Shown piece after piece: positions 26,677 to 35,426 of a DNA stretch of 64,000 bases (positions are counted from its first letter, which is position 1; each line of letters starts with the position of its first letter). The stretch comes from Paraburkholderia panacisoli (GTDB lineage: Bacteria; Pseudomonadota; Gammaproteobacteria; Burkholderiales; Burkholderiaceae), in the NCBI RefSeq assembly GCF_008369935.1, contig NZ_VTUZ01000014.1, forward strand, positions 124,001-188,000, given 5' to 3'. A program made the translations under genes and the position numbers. The notes below the pieces were generated by a model. The model was not told where the DNA came from, made no database searches, and was given only the letters and a program-made list of their open reading frames with translations.

Positions 26677-28461
26677 TCACTCTTCGTCGCTGTCGTCGTC
26701 CTGGTTCACGTCGGACCGCGGCAGGCCGTAGCGCTTGACCAGTTCCGCCTTGAAGCCGGCCAGCGACTTCTGCTCATCGGTCAGTTCGTACAGATAGCTC
26801 AACTGCGACGGCCAGTCCTTCAACTCCTCCGCGAAAATCCTCAGGCGCTCGACGGTGTCGAGCGCCGCCGCCGTATCCCCGCTCAGCGCCTGCAACACCG
26901 CATAGCGGCGCAACACGGTTTCGCCCGGCAGCAGCGCGATAGCCTGCTTGTGCATCGCGAGCTTGTGTTGCAGGTCCATCGAATTCATCGGCTGCAGCGT
27001 TGCGAGACCGTATTCGCCCCAAGCCTGGAACAGGAACGACGGATTCGCCGTGTATTCCTCGGCAGGCCGCGCGCCGTAGTACAGCACCTCGGCGCGTGCG
27101 TAATCGCGATACACCGGATACAGCGCGGCCAGCCCGCCGAACACCACCACCGCAAACGCGCCGAACGACAGCCGCCCCGGCACGAGACGCAACGGCCGCG
27201 TTTCCAGCAAGCCGAACACGAACATCGCCGGCAACAGGAAGAACATGTACTGCTGCGGATATTCGACCAGCGCGTGCATCGTCAGCACGCCGATCAACGC
27301 GATGCCGAACACGCGCCCCGCGCTTTGCGGGGCGCGCACCACGCGCACGAGCCACGCGACCAGCCCGATGAGCACGATCGCAACGCCGATCAAACCGGTC
27401 TTCGCGAGCAGGTCGATGAAGATGTCGTGCGAATTGTTGGCGATCTCGACACCGCCGAGCGTCTTCACCAGCTCAAACTGGTAGCTCGGAAATTCGCCCC
27501 AGCCGACGCCCAGCAGTGGATGCGTTCTGAACATCGTCCAGCCGTACTTCCACAGCGCGAGGCGCGGCGCGATCTGGCCGGCGTCCTTGAAGCGGTCGGC
27601 CGCCGACTGGCCAAGCTCCAGGTGATAGTGCACATTGGCCCAGCGGATCAGCGCATTGACCACGAAGAACAGCACCGCCAACGCGATCGGGATGAGCCAC
27701 TCGTGGTTGCTGCGGCGAAGCAGTGGTTCGTTGCGAGTCTGCGCGAACGCCATCCAGAAACCCGCGACGACGATCACGCCCATTTGCAGCCACGGACCGC
27801 GCGACACGGTCAGCGCCAGCCCGACCGCGAAGATCGTCGATATGAGCAGCCAGATGCCGATGGCGAGCCGCCGTGTCTGCACGAGGAACAATGCGCCCGC
27901 CATCGCGAACGCGATGTAGGTGGCGAGGTGGTTCGCCTGAGCCATGTTGCCGAACGGCCGGCGCTCGACCGTCACGTTATACGCGACGACGAACGGCGAA
28001 ACGCGCGTCTCCAGGTGAAAGAGCTGGATCACCTGGCTGAACACCGCAAACAGGCCGCCGACGATCAGCGCCCCCGCCGCCCAGCGCAACGCTGTTTCGT
28101 CGAGCTTGGCGCGTGTGAAACCGTAGCCGGCATGCGTCGCCATCCATGCCGCCAGCAGAAAACCGCCGCCGAGCCAGTTCATCGACGGCTGCGCGACGGG
28201 CAGCACGACCGACTGCGCGACCAGCACCACGCCGAACAGCAACGGCACCAGCGCGACCGTCGGCGATGCGAACGTGATGCGCGGCTTCGCGGTCGCCATC
28301 AGCAGCACGATACCCGCGCCGGTCAGCAGATGAAGCGCGAGCGCGGTGAATTCAGCGTAGAAGGTCGGAATCGGGTACGTATGGTTGGCAACTGCATAAG
28401 GCAGCACCAACGCGAGAGACAGCAAAGCGAGAGACAGGTAGCGTGCAAATGGGGAAGGCAT
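26677..28461 (-). CDS. pglL: PglL-family O-oligosaccharyltransferase
   Basis: 594 residues with about twelve hydrophobic helices, then a C-terminal periplasmic part. The Wzy_C core contains GVGWGEFPSYQF and the segment EIANNSHDIFIDLLAKTGLIG, whose His is essential in PglL/PilO-type ligases. These enzymes transfer lipid-linked glycans en bloc to Ser/Thr of pilins and other periplasmic proteins. A pilin gene lies upstream on the same strand, separated by a group II intron. The start codon has no good ribosome-binding site in the 20 bases between it and the intron end. Confidence 0.9.
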   Translation of the reverse strand: MPSPFARYLSLALLSLALVLPYAVANHTYPIPTFYAEFTALALHLLTGAGIVLLMATAKPRITFASPTVALVPLLFGVVLVAQSVVLPVAQPSMNWLGGGFLLAAWMATHAGYGFTRAKLDETALRWAAGALIVGGLFAVFSQVIQLFHLETRVSPFVVAYNVTVERRPFGNMAQANHLATYIAFAMAGALFLVQTRRLAIGIWLLISTIFAVGLALTVSRGPWLQMGVIVVAGFWMAFAQTRNEPLLRRSNHEWLIPIALAVLFFVVNALIRWANVHYHLELGQSAADRFKDAGQIAPRLALWKYGWTMFRTHPLLGVGWGEFPSYQFELVKTLGGVEIANNSHDIFIDLLAKTGLIGVAIVLIGLVAWLVRVVRAPQSAGRVFGIALIGVLTMHALVEYPQQYMFFLLPAMFVFGLLETRPLRLVPGRLSFGAFAVVVFGGLAALYPVYRDYARAEVLYYGARPAEEYTANPSFLFQAWGEYGLATLQPMNSMDLQHKLAMHKQAIALLPGETVLRRYAVLQALSGDTAAALDTVERLRIFAEELKDWPSQLSYLYELTDEQKSLAGFKAELVKRYGLPRSDVNQDDDSDEE

Positions 28462-28523
28462 CGAGTAACCGGAGGGCGTCAGGTAGGGTAGCCCCCCTTC
28501 CTTGCGGAAGAGGGGCCCCCTAA

Positions 28524-28557
28524 GAACCGTACGTGCGAGTTTCCCCGCATACGGCTC
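28524..28557 (-). ncRNA. Group II intron domain V
   Basis: 34 nt on the minus strand, opening GAGCCGTATGCG and closing CGCACGTACGGTTC around a GAAA-type tetraloop. The AGC catalytic triad at the 5' side is present. This is the ribozyme's catalytic hairpin. Confidence 0.9.
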
Positions 28558-28587
28558 AAGCCTACATATTTCTTTTACAAAGCCCCG

Positions 28588-30294
28588 TCAGTGCAACGAC
28601 GGAGCCGGCTTAGTTACCACAAGTTTACCAACGTGTACCTGCCGGTGGCAGTCGGGGTGCAGCAAAACCCTGTTGGACAGAGAGTCGGTCCCGCCATGCA
28701 TCCGATATTCCAGATGATGGTCGTGCCAACTGGTCTCGTTCGTCAGAGCCCAGCCACAGTGCGCGCACATCCCGCCCTGTGATTTGTACAGCGCCACCCA
28801 TTGCTTGCGATAGCGCATTGAATACTCCATGCGATCCTGCCGCAATTGCTCGCTGTACTGCTCCCACAATGGATCAAAAGGATTGAATTCCCCTTTGACC
28901 TTCCTGTGGCGCCTGATGTCCGTACCGCTGATCTGGTACAGCTCAAGCAAACCCTTGCTGCCGTCCTCTTGAACTACGGGAGCGGCGAACACCCAATGCC
29001 GATTGCCGATCGAGTGAAAGTACTTCCGTTTCACCCACTCCGCGTTCTTGTTTGGATGCCTCCGCTTCGACCACCGCCAGAGCCTGTAAAACACCAACGA
29101 CTCCATGCGGCTATACGCCTGCTTGGCTACTACAGGGCTGTGATATTGCGCCCAGCCTCGTAGCATCGGATTCAGCAATCGGATTAACTCCTCCTGCTTC
29201 ACCGCTTTGTGACCGCTGATCGTATCCGCCACCTTGCGATAGAACGTCTGCACGTTCTTCCTGCTCGGCTTGATAAGTAGCGTCCCCGAGTACTTACGGA
29301 AATTCCACCCAAGGAAATCAAAGCCTTCGTCAATGCGGACGATCCGGGTTTTCTCCTCCGATAGTTGCAGTCCCCGTGTTTCAAGGAAGGCGTCTATCCA
29401 AGGCCGGACTTCCTGTTCCAGCACCTCTTTCGAGTCGCCGGTGATAACGAAGTCGTCCGCGTATCGCACCACATTTACTTTCAGCTTCTTCGCTTTCCCG
29501 ATCCCAAATTTCGCACCAAGGTGCGCAATCAGTTCACGTTCCAGCCCGTTCAGCGTCACGTTTGCCAGCGTCGGGGAAATGATGCCTCCCTGCGGCGTAC
29601 CGGCCTCCGTCGCCTGTAGCTGCCCTTTGTAAATCAGGCCAGCCTTCAGCCATTTGCGGAGGATCACGCTGTCCATCGGGACATGGTTTTCCAGCCACTT
29701 ATGGTTGATGTGGTCAAAGCATCCCTTGATATCCGCCTCAAGTACCCATTGCGCTGAACTGCGACGGGCCATGACAACGAAAATTTGAGACATGGCATCA
29801 GCCGTCGAACGGTTGAGCCTGAACCCATAGGAGTTCGGGTCACTCGTCGACTCTGCTACCGGCTCCAAACCCAGCAGATACAAGGCCTGCATCGCCCTGT
29901 CCCGCATGGTGGGAATGCCCAGAGGGCGCTCCTTCCCATTGGCCTTGGGGATAAAGACCCTCCGTAAAGGCAGAGGCTTATATCCATGCCGCTTCAACCT
30001 GCCGACAGCAAGCCATCGGCTTTCAGGCGAGTCCCATAGCTCGCGATCGACTCCAGCCGTTCGCGCACCCTGGTTCTGCGTAACACGTCGCACCGCATAC
30101 AGCTTTGCGGACAACGTGCGGGTCAGCATCCGTTGCAAGGCTTTCACCCTGCGCCAGTTACCTTCCCGCGTCGCCTTCGCAATTCGAATCTGCATCCCTC
30201 TCACGTTCCGCTCAACTCGACGCCAATCGATGGCGTGCCAATTGTCCGGCGCGTGGGAAAGCGCAGATCCGGTCTTTCGACCAGATACTTTCAT
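28588..30294 (-). CDS. ltrA: Group II intron reverse transcriptase/maturase with HNH endonuclease
   Basis: 568 residues and apparently intact. The N-terminal RVT_N region is followed by the reverse transcriptase: LEADIKGCFDHINH (about 186-197), GTPQGGIISPTLAN (232-245), catalytic YADD (278-281) and FDFLGWNFRKY. The X/maturase domain contains NPMLRGWAQYH. The C-terminal HNH endonuclease has CAHCG (from 510), HDHHLEYRMHGG and LHPDCHRQVH. It helps splice the intron RNA and, with the RNA, inserts it into DNA sites. All catalytic residues are visible, so the element could be mobile. Confidence 0.95.
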   Translation of the reverse strand: MKVSGRKTGSALSHAPDNWHAIDWRRVERNVRGMQIRIAKATREGNWRRVKALQRMLTRTLSAKLYAVRRVTQNQGARTAGVDRELWDSPESRWLAVGRLKRHGYKPLPLRRVFIPKANGKERPLGIPTMRDRAMQALYLLGLEPVAESTSDPNSYGFRLNRSTADAMSQIFVVMARRSSAQWVLEADIKGCFDHINHKWLENHVPMDSVILRKWLKAGLIYKGQLQATEAGTPQGGIISPTLANVTLNGLERELIAHLGAKFGIGKAKKLKVNVVRYADDFVITGDSKEVLEQEVRPWIDAFLETRGLQLSEEKTRIVRIDEGFDFLGWNFRKYSGTLLIKPSRKNVQTFYRKVADTISGHKAVKQEELIRLLNPMLRGWAQYHSPVVAKQAYSRMESLVFYRLWRWSKRRHPNKNAEWVKRKYFHSIGNRHWVFAAPVVQEDGSKGLLELYQISGTDIRRHRKVKGEFNPFDPLWEQYSEQLRQDRMEYSMRYRKQWVALYKSQGGMCAHCGWALTNETSWHDHHLEYRMHGGTDSLSNRVLLHPDCHRQVHVGKLVVTKPAPSLH

Positions 30295-30340
30295 GCTGCT
30301 CTCCTACCTTGGATTAGATCCCCGGCAGAAGGCGCATCTC

Positions 30341-30370
30341 CCCCAGCGGGGAAGACACACCCCGCTGGGG
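30341..30370. repeat. 11-bp perfect stem in intron domain IV
   Basis: CCCCAGCGGGG (30341-30351) and CCCCGCTGGGG (30360-30370) are exact complements with an eight-base loop, 47 bases ahead of the maturase start. It is probably part of the domain IV structure controlling maturase translation. Confidence 0.6.
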
Positions 30371-30381
30371 AACAACAGACA

Positions 30382-30448
30382 CCTCAATATGAGCGCATGC
30401 ACTCACATCTCGGACAAACTCCTCAATACGGGCGCATGCGCCTGTATC
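30382..30448. repeat. 39-bp imperfect tandem duplication in intron domain IV
   Basis: CCTCAATAT at 30382 and CCTCAATAC at 30421 begin two similar blocks, each centred on a GCGCATGC palindrome. The second contains the perfect palindrome GGCGCATGCGCC (30431-30442). It lies upstream of the maturase gene within the intron RNA. Confidence 0.55.
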
Positions 30449-31435
30449 TAACCAAGTGACAGAGGGTAGTCAGCCGTCTTGCGACGGTAGACCAGACGGA
30501 AGTCTGCCCGCTTTCGCGTGGGGTGATGTTCCAACCCCTATCCGGACCGTTACAGCCCGACCTTCGCTTTTTCCGTCCTCCTATACCTGCACAATCAACA
30601 GCGTCCCTTACGGTTCGCTTGCCAGCCTGACTGCGCTGGCAACCATACAGGCTTACCACGTTCCCGGCATGTCACACGACTGACGTAGGTTCTGCCTCTT
30701 CCCCGGTGGCTAGGTGACGACGTAATCCGACGGTTGAGCGGATTAACCAGCCACGTACCTTTTGGTTAGAGCCCAATGTTCAAGCAGCTTTGGCTCCTCA
30801 GTGCTTACGAGGTTTATCAGCAGTTCACTTACGTTAACCCTATCAGCCAGCCTAGCTCCTCAACCCCCTTGCTGCTGGGAGTATCCAGATCGCTCCTCGC
30901 GGAATCGATCTGCCCGAAACATCCGAGGGCTACATTGTCAGAAGAGCTTCACACCCCACCGTTACCAGTGACGCATGTCTTCTTAGGCTACTGCTGGTCG
31001 TACAGCAGGTTCACTATCCTCGCCGTACAACTGACGAGGCCAAACAATGACACACCGAGCTTTCGCTCGTATCGGTTCGCGAATCCATTGCCGCTGACGG
31101 CGCAGGAATTACATACATCACTCCACCCTGTCGGCGGAGGTGAAGCCGCTGACGGGGCGGAACCTGACGGTAATCAGGTCAATGCAATGCGAGTTCTCGG
31201 AGAATGTGCTCTACCGAGACTCGTATGAACGAGACCCGGCAAACCTCTACCGGCTCTCGCTTCGCTAAAAGAGATACCCCGCTTCTGAGCAGTTGCGTCG
31301 AGGGACTCACGCCCCTTCCGGATGCTCCACGTGATATCTTCGCGACCGGTTAGGCTCATACCGACGCCTCCTTTGCCGCTAGTCGATGCCCCTTACGTTG
31401 GGGCTACCCGGACACGAGCATGCGTGTCGCACCAA

Positions 31436-31475
31436 CCGGCGCACTATACAAAAAATTCCTTCCGCTGTGCGCCGG
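31436..31475. repeat. Inverted repeat at the intron 5' junction
   Basis: CCGGCGCAC (31436-31444) and GTGCGCCGG (31467-31475) are perfect 9-bp complements with a 22-base A/T-rich loop. It lies in the pilA 3' region directly next to the intron and may be the former pilA terminator. Confidence 0.5.
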
Positions 31476-31581
31476 CTGGCCGAAATAGGCCAGAAATCAG
31501 CCTTTTACGTTCACTGTGCGGGTGAATGGCGACTAGTGTGCCCACTTGTGGCGCTCAGTCACACGCTAATCACGCATTCGG

Positions 31582-32205
31582 TCACGAACGGCATTCCGGC
31601 GGCGCCAGATTCGACGCCAGGGTGGGTGCATCCACAGGGGCAGGCCCCGCGCCCGGCGCAGGCAATGAAGATGCCGTTTTGCCGCCAGCGAAACATTCCC
31701 ACGTCAGCGCGCCGGCCTGCACCGAGTCCTTGCTCAAGGCGACGCGCGCGGTCGGCGCGTCCGCATTGTCGGGCACCGAGGGCACCAATGTCAGCGTGTT
31801 CGAACCGGCCGGCGCGACGCGCGTGGTGAAGGCGATCGTGATCTGGCCGGTGTCGTCGTCGACCCGGATCGACTCGACGTTGCGGGTCGCGGGCGGCGAC
31901 GCGTAGCCGCCGCTGAACGCATTGCCGCTCGCGGCGTTTTCGGCCACCGCGAGCCGCGCGGACGAGGCGAGCGACAGCCCTTCGCCGACCCGGCTGCGCG
32001 CCAGATAGTCCTGATACGCGGGAATCGCATAGGCCGCGATCACGCCGACGATCGCCAGCACGATCATCAATTCGATCAGCGTGAAGCCGACGCCGAAACG
32101 ACGGCAGACGCTCGCGAGCCGCGTGGACCAGCTCGCGCGTCTGGACGCGCAACGCGTTGAAAGCGTGGAATGGGAATAAGGGGGATATGGCAGGGTAACG
32201 ATCAT
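31582..32205 (-). CDS. pilA: Type IV pilin (PilA/PilE-like)
   Basis: 207 residues from the ATG at 32205, which has CAGGAG seven bases upstream. The class III signal GVG|FTLIELMIVLAIVGVIAAYAIPAYQDYL is cleaved after Gly40, leaving Phe1 and the key Glu5. The mature protein has an N-terminal helix, then a beta-rich head with two cysteines (WECF and PPECRS) able to close the C-terminal D-region loop. It would be processed by a PilD peptidase and assembled into pili. The 40-residue leader is much longer than the usual 6-15. The pglL gene downstream suggests O-glycosylation. Confidence 0.9.
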   Translation of the reverse strand: MIVTLPYPPYSHSTLSTRCASRRASWSTRLASVCRRFGVGFTLIELMIVLAIVGVIAAYAIPAYQDYLARSRVGEGLSLASSARLAVAENAASGNAFSGGYASPPATRNVESIRVDDDTGQITIAFTTRVAPAGSNTLTLVPSVPDNADAPTARVALSKDSVQAGALTWECFAGGKTASSLPAPGAGPAPVDAPTLASNLAPPECRS

Positions 32206-32225
32206 CGGCAGGCTCCTGAAACGAA

Positions 32226-32259
32226 AAACGCCTGCCCCACGGATCGGGGACAGGCGTTT
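32226..32259 (-). terminator. Intrinsic terminator of terC
   Basis: On the minus strand an AACGCCTG/CAGGCGTT stem, extended by CCCC/GGGG, is followed by TTTTTCG. It separates the TerC gene from pilA. Confidence 0.85.
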
Positions 32260-32398
32260 CAATCGTAGCCAGCGACGCTCGCGGCTGACAGTCAGCCGAA
32301 TGGCTAACGTTGCGTTGATTGCGAGCCGTTGCGCCGATACGGCGGCGCGTTCCAGTGCCACGGCGACGCGCGCGCGTGCCGCCGTGGCACCGTGCGCC

Positions 32399-33103
32399 TC
32401 ACACCGTCGCGCGACTGGCGTTGCGGCGCTTCAACAGATACCCGAGGATCACGACGAACAGCGCCCCCGCGACGCTCATTCCGTATTCGGCGGCAGGCGT
32501 GTCTAGGATAGGCCAGCGGTCGCCGGCCGGGTCGTTGATGATCAGACCGCCCGCGATCCAGCCCAGCAACCCGGCGCCGAGCACGATGACGATCGGGAAG
32601 CGGTCGAGCAGCTTGAGGACCAACTGACTGCCCCACACGATCAGCGGAATGCTCACCACCAGGCCGAATATCACCAGCGCGAGGCGATGCTCCTGATCGG
32701 CGGCTTCGGCGGCGCCCGCAATCGCGATCACGTTGTCGAGGCTCATCACCGCGTCGGCGACGACGATGGTCTTGATTGCCGACATCAGCTTGTCGGCCGG
32801 CTTGATGTTCTCGTGCACGTCATGCGCCGGCGCCATCAGGCGCACGCCGATCCACAGCAGCAGCAGGCCGCCCGTGAACTTCAGCAACGGTACATCGAGC
32901 AGCACGACGGCGAACGCGATCAGCGCCACGCGCAGCACGATCGCGCCGGCCGTGCCCCACAGCACGCCGCGGATGCGCTGTGAGGGCGGCAGATTGCGGC
33001 AGGCCAGCGCGATCACGACAGCGTTATCGCCACCCAGCAGGATGTCGATCACGATGATCTGGAAGACCGCGCCCCAATGGAGGGTGGCGAAGAATTCGAG
33101 CAT
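32399..33103 (-). CDS. TerC-family integral membrane protein (YjbE type)
   Basis: 234 residues, about seven hydrophobic helices. The family signature IIVIDILLGGDNAVVIALACRNL is at residues 16-38, and a second VVADAVMSLDNVIAIAGAAE carries the matching acidic pair. TerC proteins of this form are linked to manganese efflux (Alx, MntP-like, YceF/YkoY) in other bacteria. The gene is flanked by terminators on both sides, so it is monocistronic. Confidence 0.88.
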   Translation of the reverse strand: MLEFFATLHWGAVFQIIVIDILLGGDNAVVIALACRNLPPSQRIRGVLWGTAGAIVLRVALIAFAVVLLDVPLLKFTGGLLLLWIGVRLMAPAHDVHENIKPADKLMSAIKTIVVADAVMSLDNVIAIAGAAEAADQEHRLALVIFGLVVSIPLIVWGSQLVLKLLDRFPIVIVLGAGLLGWIAGGLIINDPAGDRWPILDTPAAEYGMSVAGALFVVILGYLLKRRNASRATV

Positions 33104-33142
33104 GACTGAAAGAATAAGAAAAAATCTGACGCACGGACAAAA

Positions 33143-33175
33143 AAAGCGGGGGAGTCTAAAACTCCCCCGCTTTTC
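33143..33175 (-). terminator. Intrinsic terminator of sucCD
   Basis: On the minus strand a 14-bp perfect stem (AAAAGCGGGGGAGT and its complement) with a five-base loop, followed by seven T. It lies 75 bases past the sucD stop. Confidence 0.92.
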
Positions 33176-33247
33176 AGGACCGCTCGCTCACGAAAGGACT
33201 TCGTAAGCGTAACAAAAATCGCGCCGCAACAGCACGCGAATTTCGAT

Positions 33248-34129
33248 TTACAGCATGGCCTTCAGAAGACGCGCCATTTCCGACGGGTTCTTCGTGACCT
33301 TGATACCGCATGCGTCCATGATTTCCAGCTTCGCTTCAGCCGTATCCGCACCGCCCGAGATCAGCGCGCCAGCATGGCCCATGCGCTTGCCCGGAGGCGC
33401 CGTGACGCCGGCGATGAAGCCAACCACCGGCTTCTTCATGTTGCCCTTGATCCACTCGGCAGCGTTCGCTTCGTCCGGACCGCCGATTTCGCCGATCATG
33501 ATGACGGCGTCCGTATCCGGATCGTCGTTGAACATCTTCATCACGTCGATGTGCTTCAGACCGTTGATCGGGTCGCCGCCGATACCGACTGCCGACGACT
33601 GGCCGAGGCCGATCGCCGTCAACTGGCCGACTGCTTCATACGTCAGCGTGCCCGAACGCGACACGACGCCGATGCGGCCCTTGCGGTGGATGTGACCCGG
33701 CATGATGCCGATCTTCAGTTCGTCCGGCGTGATCGTGCCCGGGCAGTTCGGTCCGAGCAGCAGCGTCTTGCGGTTTTCGCGACGCATACGGTCCTTGATC
33801 TCGATCATGTCACGGACGGGAATGCCTTCCGTGATACAGATCGCCAGATCCAGGTCGGCTTCGACGGCTTCCCAGATTGCCGCAGCAGCGCCTGCCGGCG
33901 GAACGTAAATCACCGACACGGTCGCGCCCGTTTCAGCCTTGGCTTCAGCGACGCTAGCGTAGATAGGAATGCCTTCGAAATCTTCGCCGGCCCGCTTCGG
34001 GTTCACGCCTGCAACGTACGCTTCGCGGCCGTTTGCATATTCACGGCAAGCACGCGTGTGGAACTGACCGGTCTTGCCGGTGATGCCCTGCGTGATGACC
34101 TTGGTGTCTTTGTTAATCAGAATCGACAT
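33248..34129 (-). CDS. sucD: Succinyl-CoA synthetase alpha subunit
   Basis: 293 residues. It begins MSILINKDTKVITQGITGKTGQFHT, with GPNCPGTITPDELKIGIMPG and the phosphohistidine motif GHAGALISGG (His252). With SucC it makes succinate and ATP or GTP from succinyl-CoA in the TCA cycle. It follows sucC by 127 bases on the same strand and ends in a strong terminator. Confidence 0.97.
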   Translation of the reverse strand: MSILINKDTKVITQGITGKTGQFHTRACREYANGREAYVAGVNPKRAGEDFEGIPIYASVAEAKAETGATVSVIYVPPAGAAAAIWEAVEADLDLAICITEGIPVRDMIEIKDRMRRENRKTLLLGPNCPGTITPDELKIGIMPGHIHRKGRIGVVSRSGTLTYEAVGQLTAIGLGQSSAVGIGGDPINGLKHIDVMKMFNDDPDTDAVIMIGEIGGPDEANAAEWIKGNMKKPVVGFIAGVTAPPGKRMGHAGALISGGADTAEAKLEIMDACGIKVTKNPSEMARLLKAML

Positions 34130-34256
34130 GTATTGACCTCTGTTCGTTTGGCGTCGTGCGGTGGCGCCACGGGGCGCAGTATTGCGCGCCCGCGTCGCTC
34201 GCGCGCCGCCATTCGTAATCCTGGTTAATCCTGGCAAAAGCCGCTGTGGACTTGGC

Positions 34257-35426
34257 TTACGCCTTGCCCGAAGCGGCCGCGACGACCTTCTGAGCCGCTT
34301 CTTCCATGCTGTCCGCCGCGATGATCGGCAGACCGGATTCAGCGAGCATCTTCTTGCCCAGGTCTTCGTTCGTGCCCTTCATGCGGACCACGAGCGGCAC
34401 CTTCAGCGACACGGCCTTCGACGCCGCGATCACGCCTTCCGCGATCACGTCGCAGCGCATGATGCCGCCGAAAATGTTGACCAGAATCGCGGTCAGGTTC
34501 GGGTTCTTCAGCATGATCTTGAACGCTTCCGTGACCTTCTCGGTCGTGGCGCCACCGCCCACGTCGAGGAAGTTCGCCGGTTCGCCGCCGAACAGCTTGA
34601 TGGTGTCCATCGTTGCCATTGCGAGGCCAGCGCCATTCACGAGGCAGCCAATGTTGCCGTCGAGCGAGATGTACGCGAGGTCGAACTTCGACGCTTCGAC
34701 TTCAGCCGGATCTTCTTCGTCCAGATCGCGGTACGCGACGATTTCCGGGTGACGGAACAGTGCGTTCGAATCGAAGTTGAACTTGGCGTCCAGCGCGATG
34801 ACCTTGCCGTCGCCGGTCAGGATCAGCGGGTTGATTTCGGCCAGCGATGCGTCGGTTTCCCAGAATGCCTTGTACAGGCCTTGCAGGATCGCGCGCGCTT
34901 GCGGGATCGAAGCGTCGGGCACGCCGATTTTCTTCGCGAGGTCGTCAGCTTCAGCGTCCTTCAGGCCGGTCGACGGGTCGACCGCAACCTTGTGGATCAG
35001 CTCAGGCGTCTTTTCCGCGACTTCTTCGACGTCCATGCCGCCTTCGCTCGACGCCATCACGACGATCTTCTGCGAAACGCGATCGATCACGAGGCCGACA
35101 TACAGTTCCTTCTTGATGTCAGCGCCTTCTTCGATCAGAAGGCGGTTCACCTTCTGGCCTTCCGGACCGGTCTGGTGCGTGACGAGCTGCATGCCGAGGA
35201 TCTGGTTCGAGTATTCGCGAACCTGTTCCAGCGACTTGGCGACCTTCACGCCGCCGCCCTTGCCACGGCCACCCGCGTGGATCTGAGCCTTCACGACCCA
35301 TACCGGGCCGCCGAGCTCTTCCGCGGCCTTGACCGCATCATCCACCGAGAAGACCGGCTTGCCGCGCGGTACCGCGACGCCGAATTTCCGCAGGATTTCC
35401 TTACCCTGGTACTCGTGAATCTTCAT
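34257..35426 (-). CDS. sucC: Succinyl-CoA synthetase beta subunit
   Basis: 389 residues, ATP-grasp fold. It starts MKIHEYQGKEILRKFGVAVPRG; LEINPL-type segment LAEINPLILTGDG and GGIMRCDVIAEGV are present. It binds nucleotide and CoA with SucD. The start codon overlaps the stop of the upstream DUF2889 gene as ATGA, so its translation is probably coupled to that gene. No promoter is needed directly in front. Confidence 0.97.
   Translation of the reverse strand: MKIHEYQGKEILRKFGVAVPRGKPVFSVDDAVKAAEELGGPVWVVKAQIHAGGRGKGGGVKVAKSLEQVREYSNQILGMQLVTHQTGPEGQKVNRLLIEEGADIKKELYVGLVIDRVSQKIVVMASSEGGMDVEEVAEKTPELIHKVAVDPSTGLKDAEADDLAKKIGVPDASIPQARAILQGLYKAFWETDASLAEINPLILTGDGKVIALDAKFNFDSNALFRHPEIVAYRDLDEEDPAEVEASKFDLAYISLDGNIGCLVNGAGLAMATMDTIKLFGGEPANFLDVGGGATTEKVTEAFKIMLKNPNLTAILVNIFGGIMRCDVIAEGVIAASKAVSLKVPLVVRMKGTNEDLGKKMLAESGLPIIAADSMEEAAQKVVAAASGKA

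Larger units (their letters stand above)
28483..31432 (-). mobile_element. Group II intron with maturase gene
   Basis: About 2.95 kb between pilA and pglL on the same strand. The 3' part has a textbook 34-nt domain V, followed by a domain VI hairpin with a GCAA loop and an unpaired A (28489) six bases before a terminal AC. The 5' end is placed at GTGCG (31432-31428), next to a GACACG/CGTGTC stem. A second GTGCG at 31444 is the alternative. The maturase sits in domain IV. Base composition is clearly lower in GC than the flanks, consistent with acquisition. The ends are estimates from consensus, not from an empty-site comparison. Confidence 0.8.

Noticed and set aside
28588..30294. Maturase gene as a possible retron or CRISPR-associated reverse transcriptase
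   Set aside because: Domain X, HNH tail and adjacent domain V/VI RNA identify it as a group II intron protein; no msr/msd or cas genes are present.
30295..31430. Small plus- and minus-strand open frames in the intron 5' region
   Set aside because: They overlap the structured RNA domains I-IV, lack ribosome-binding sites and show no protein family features.
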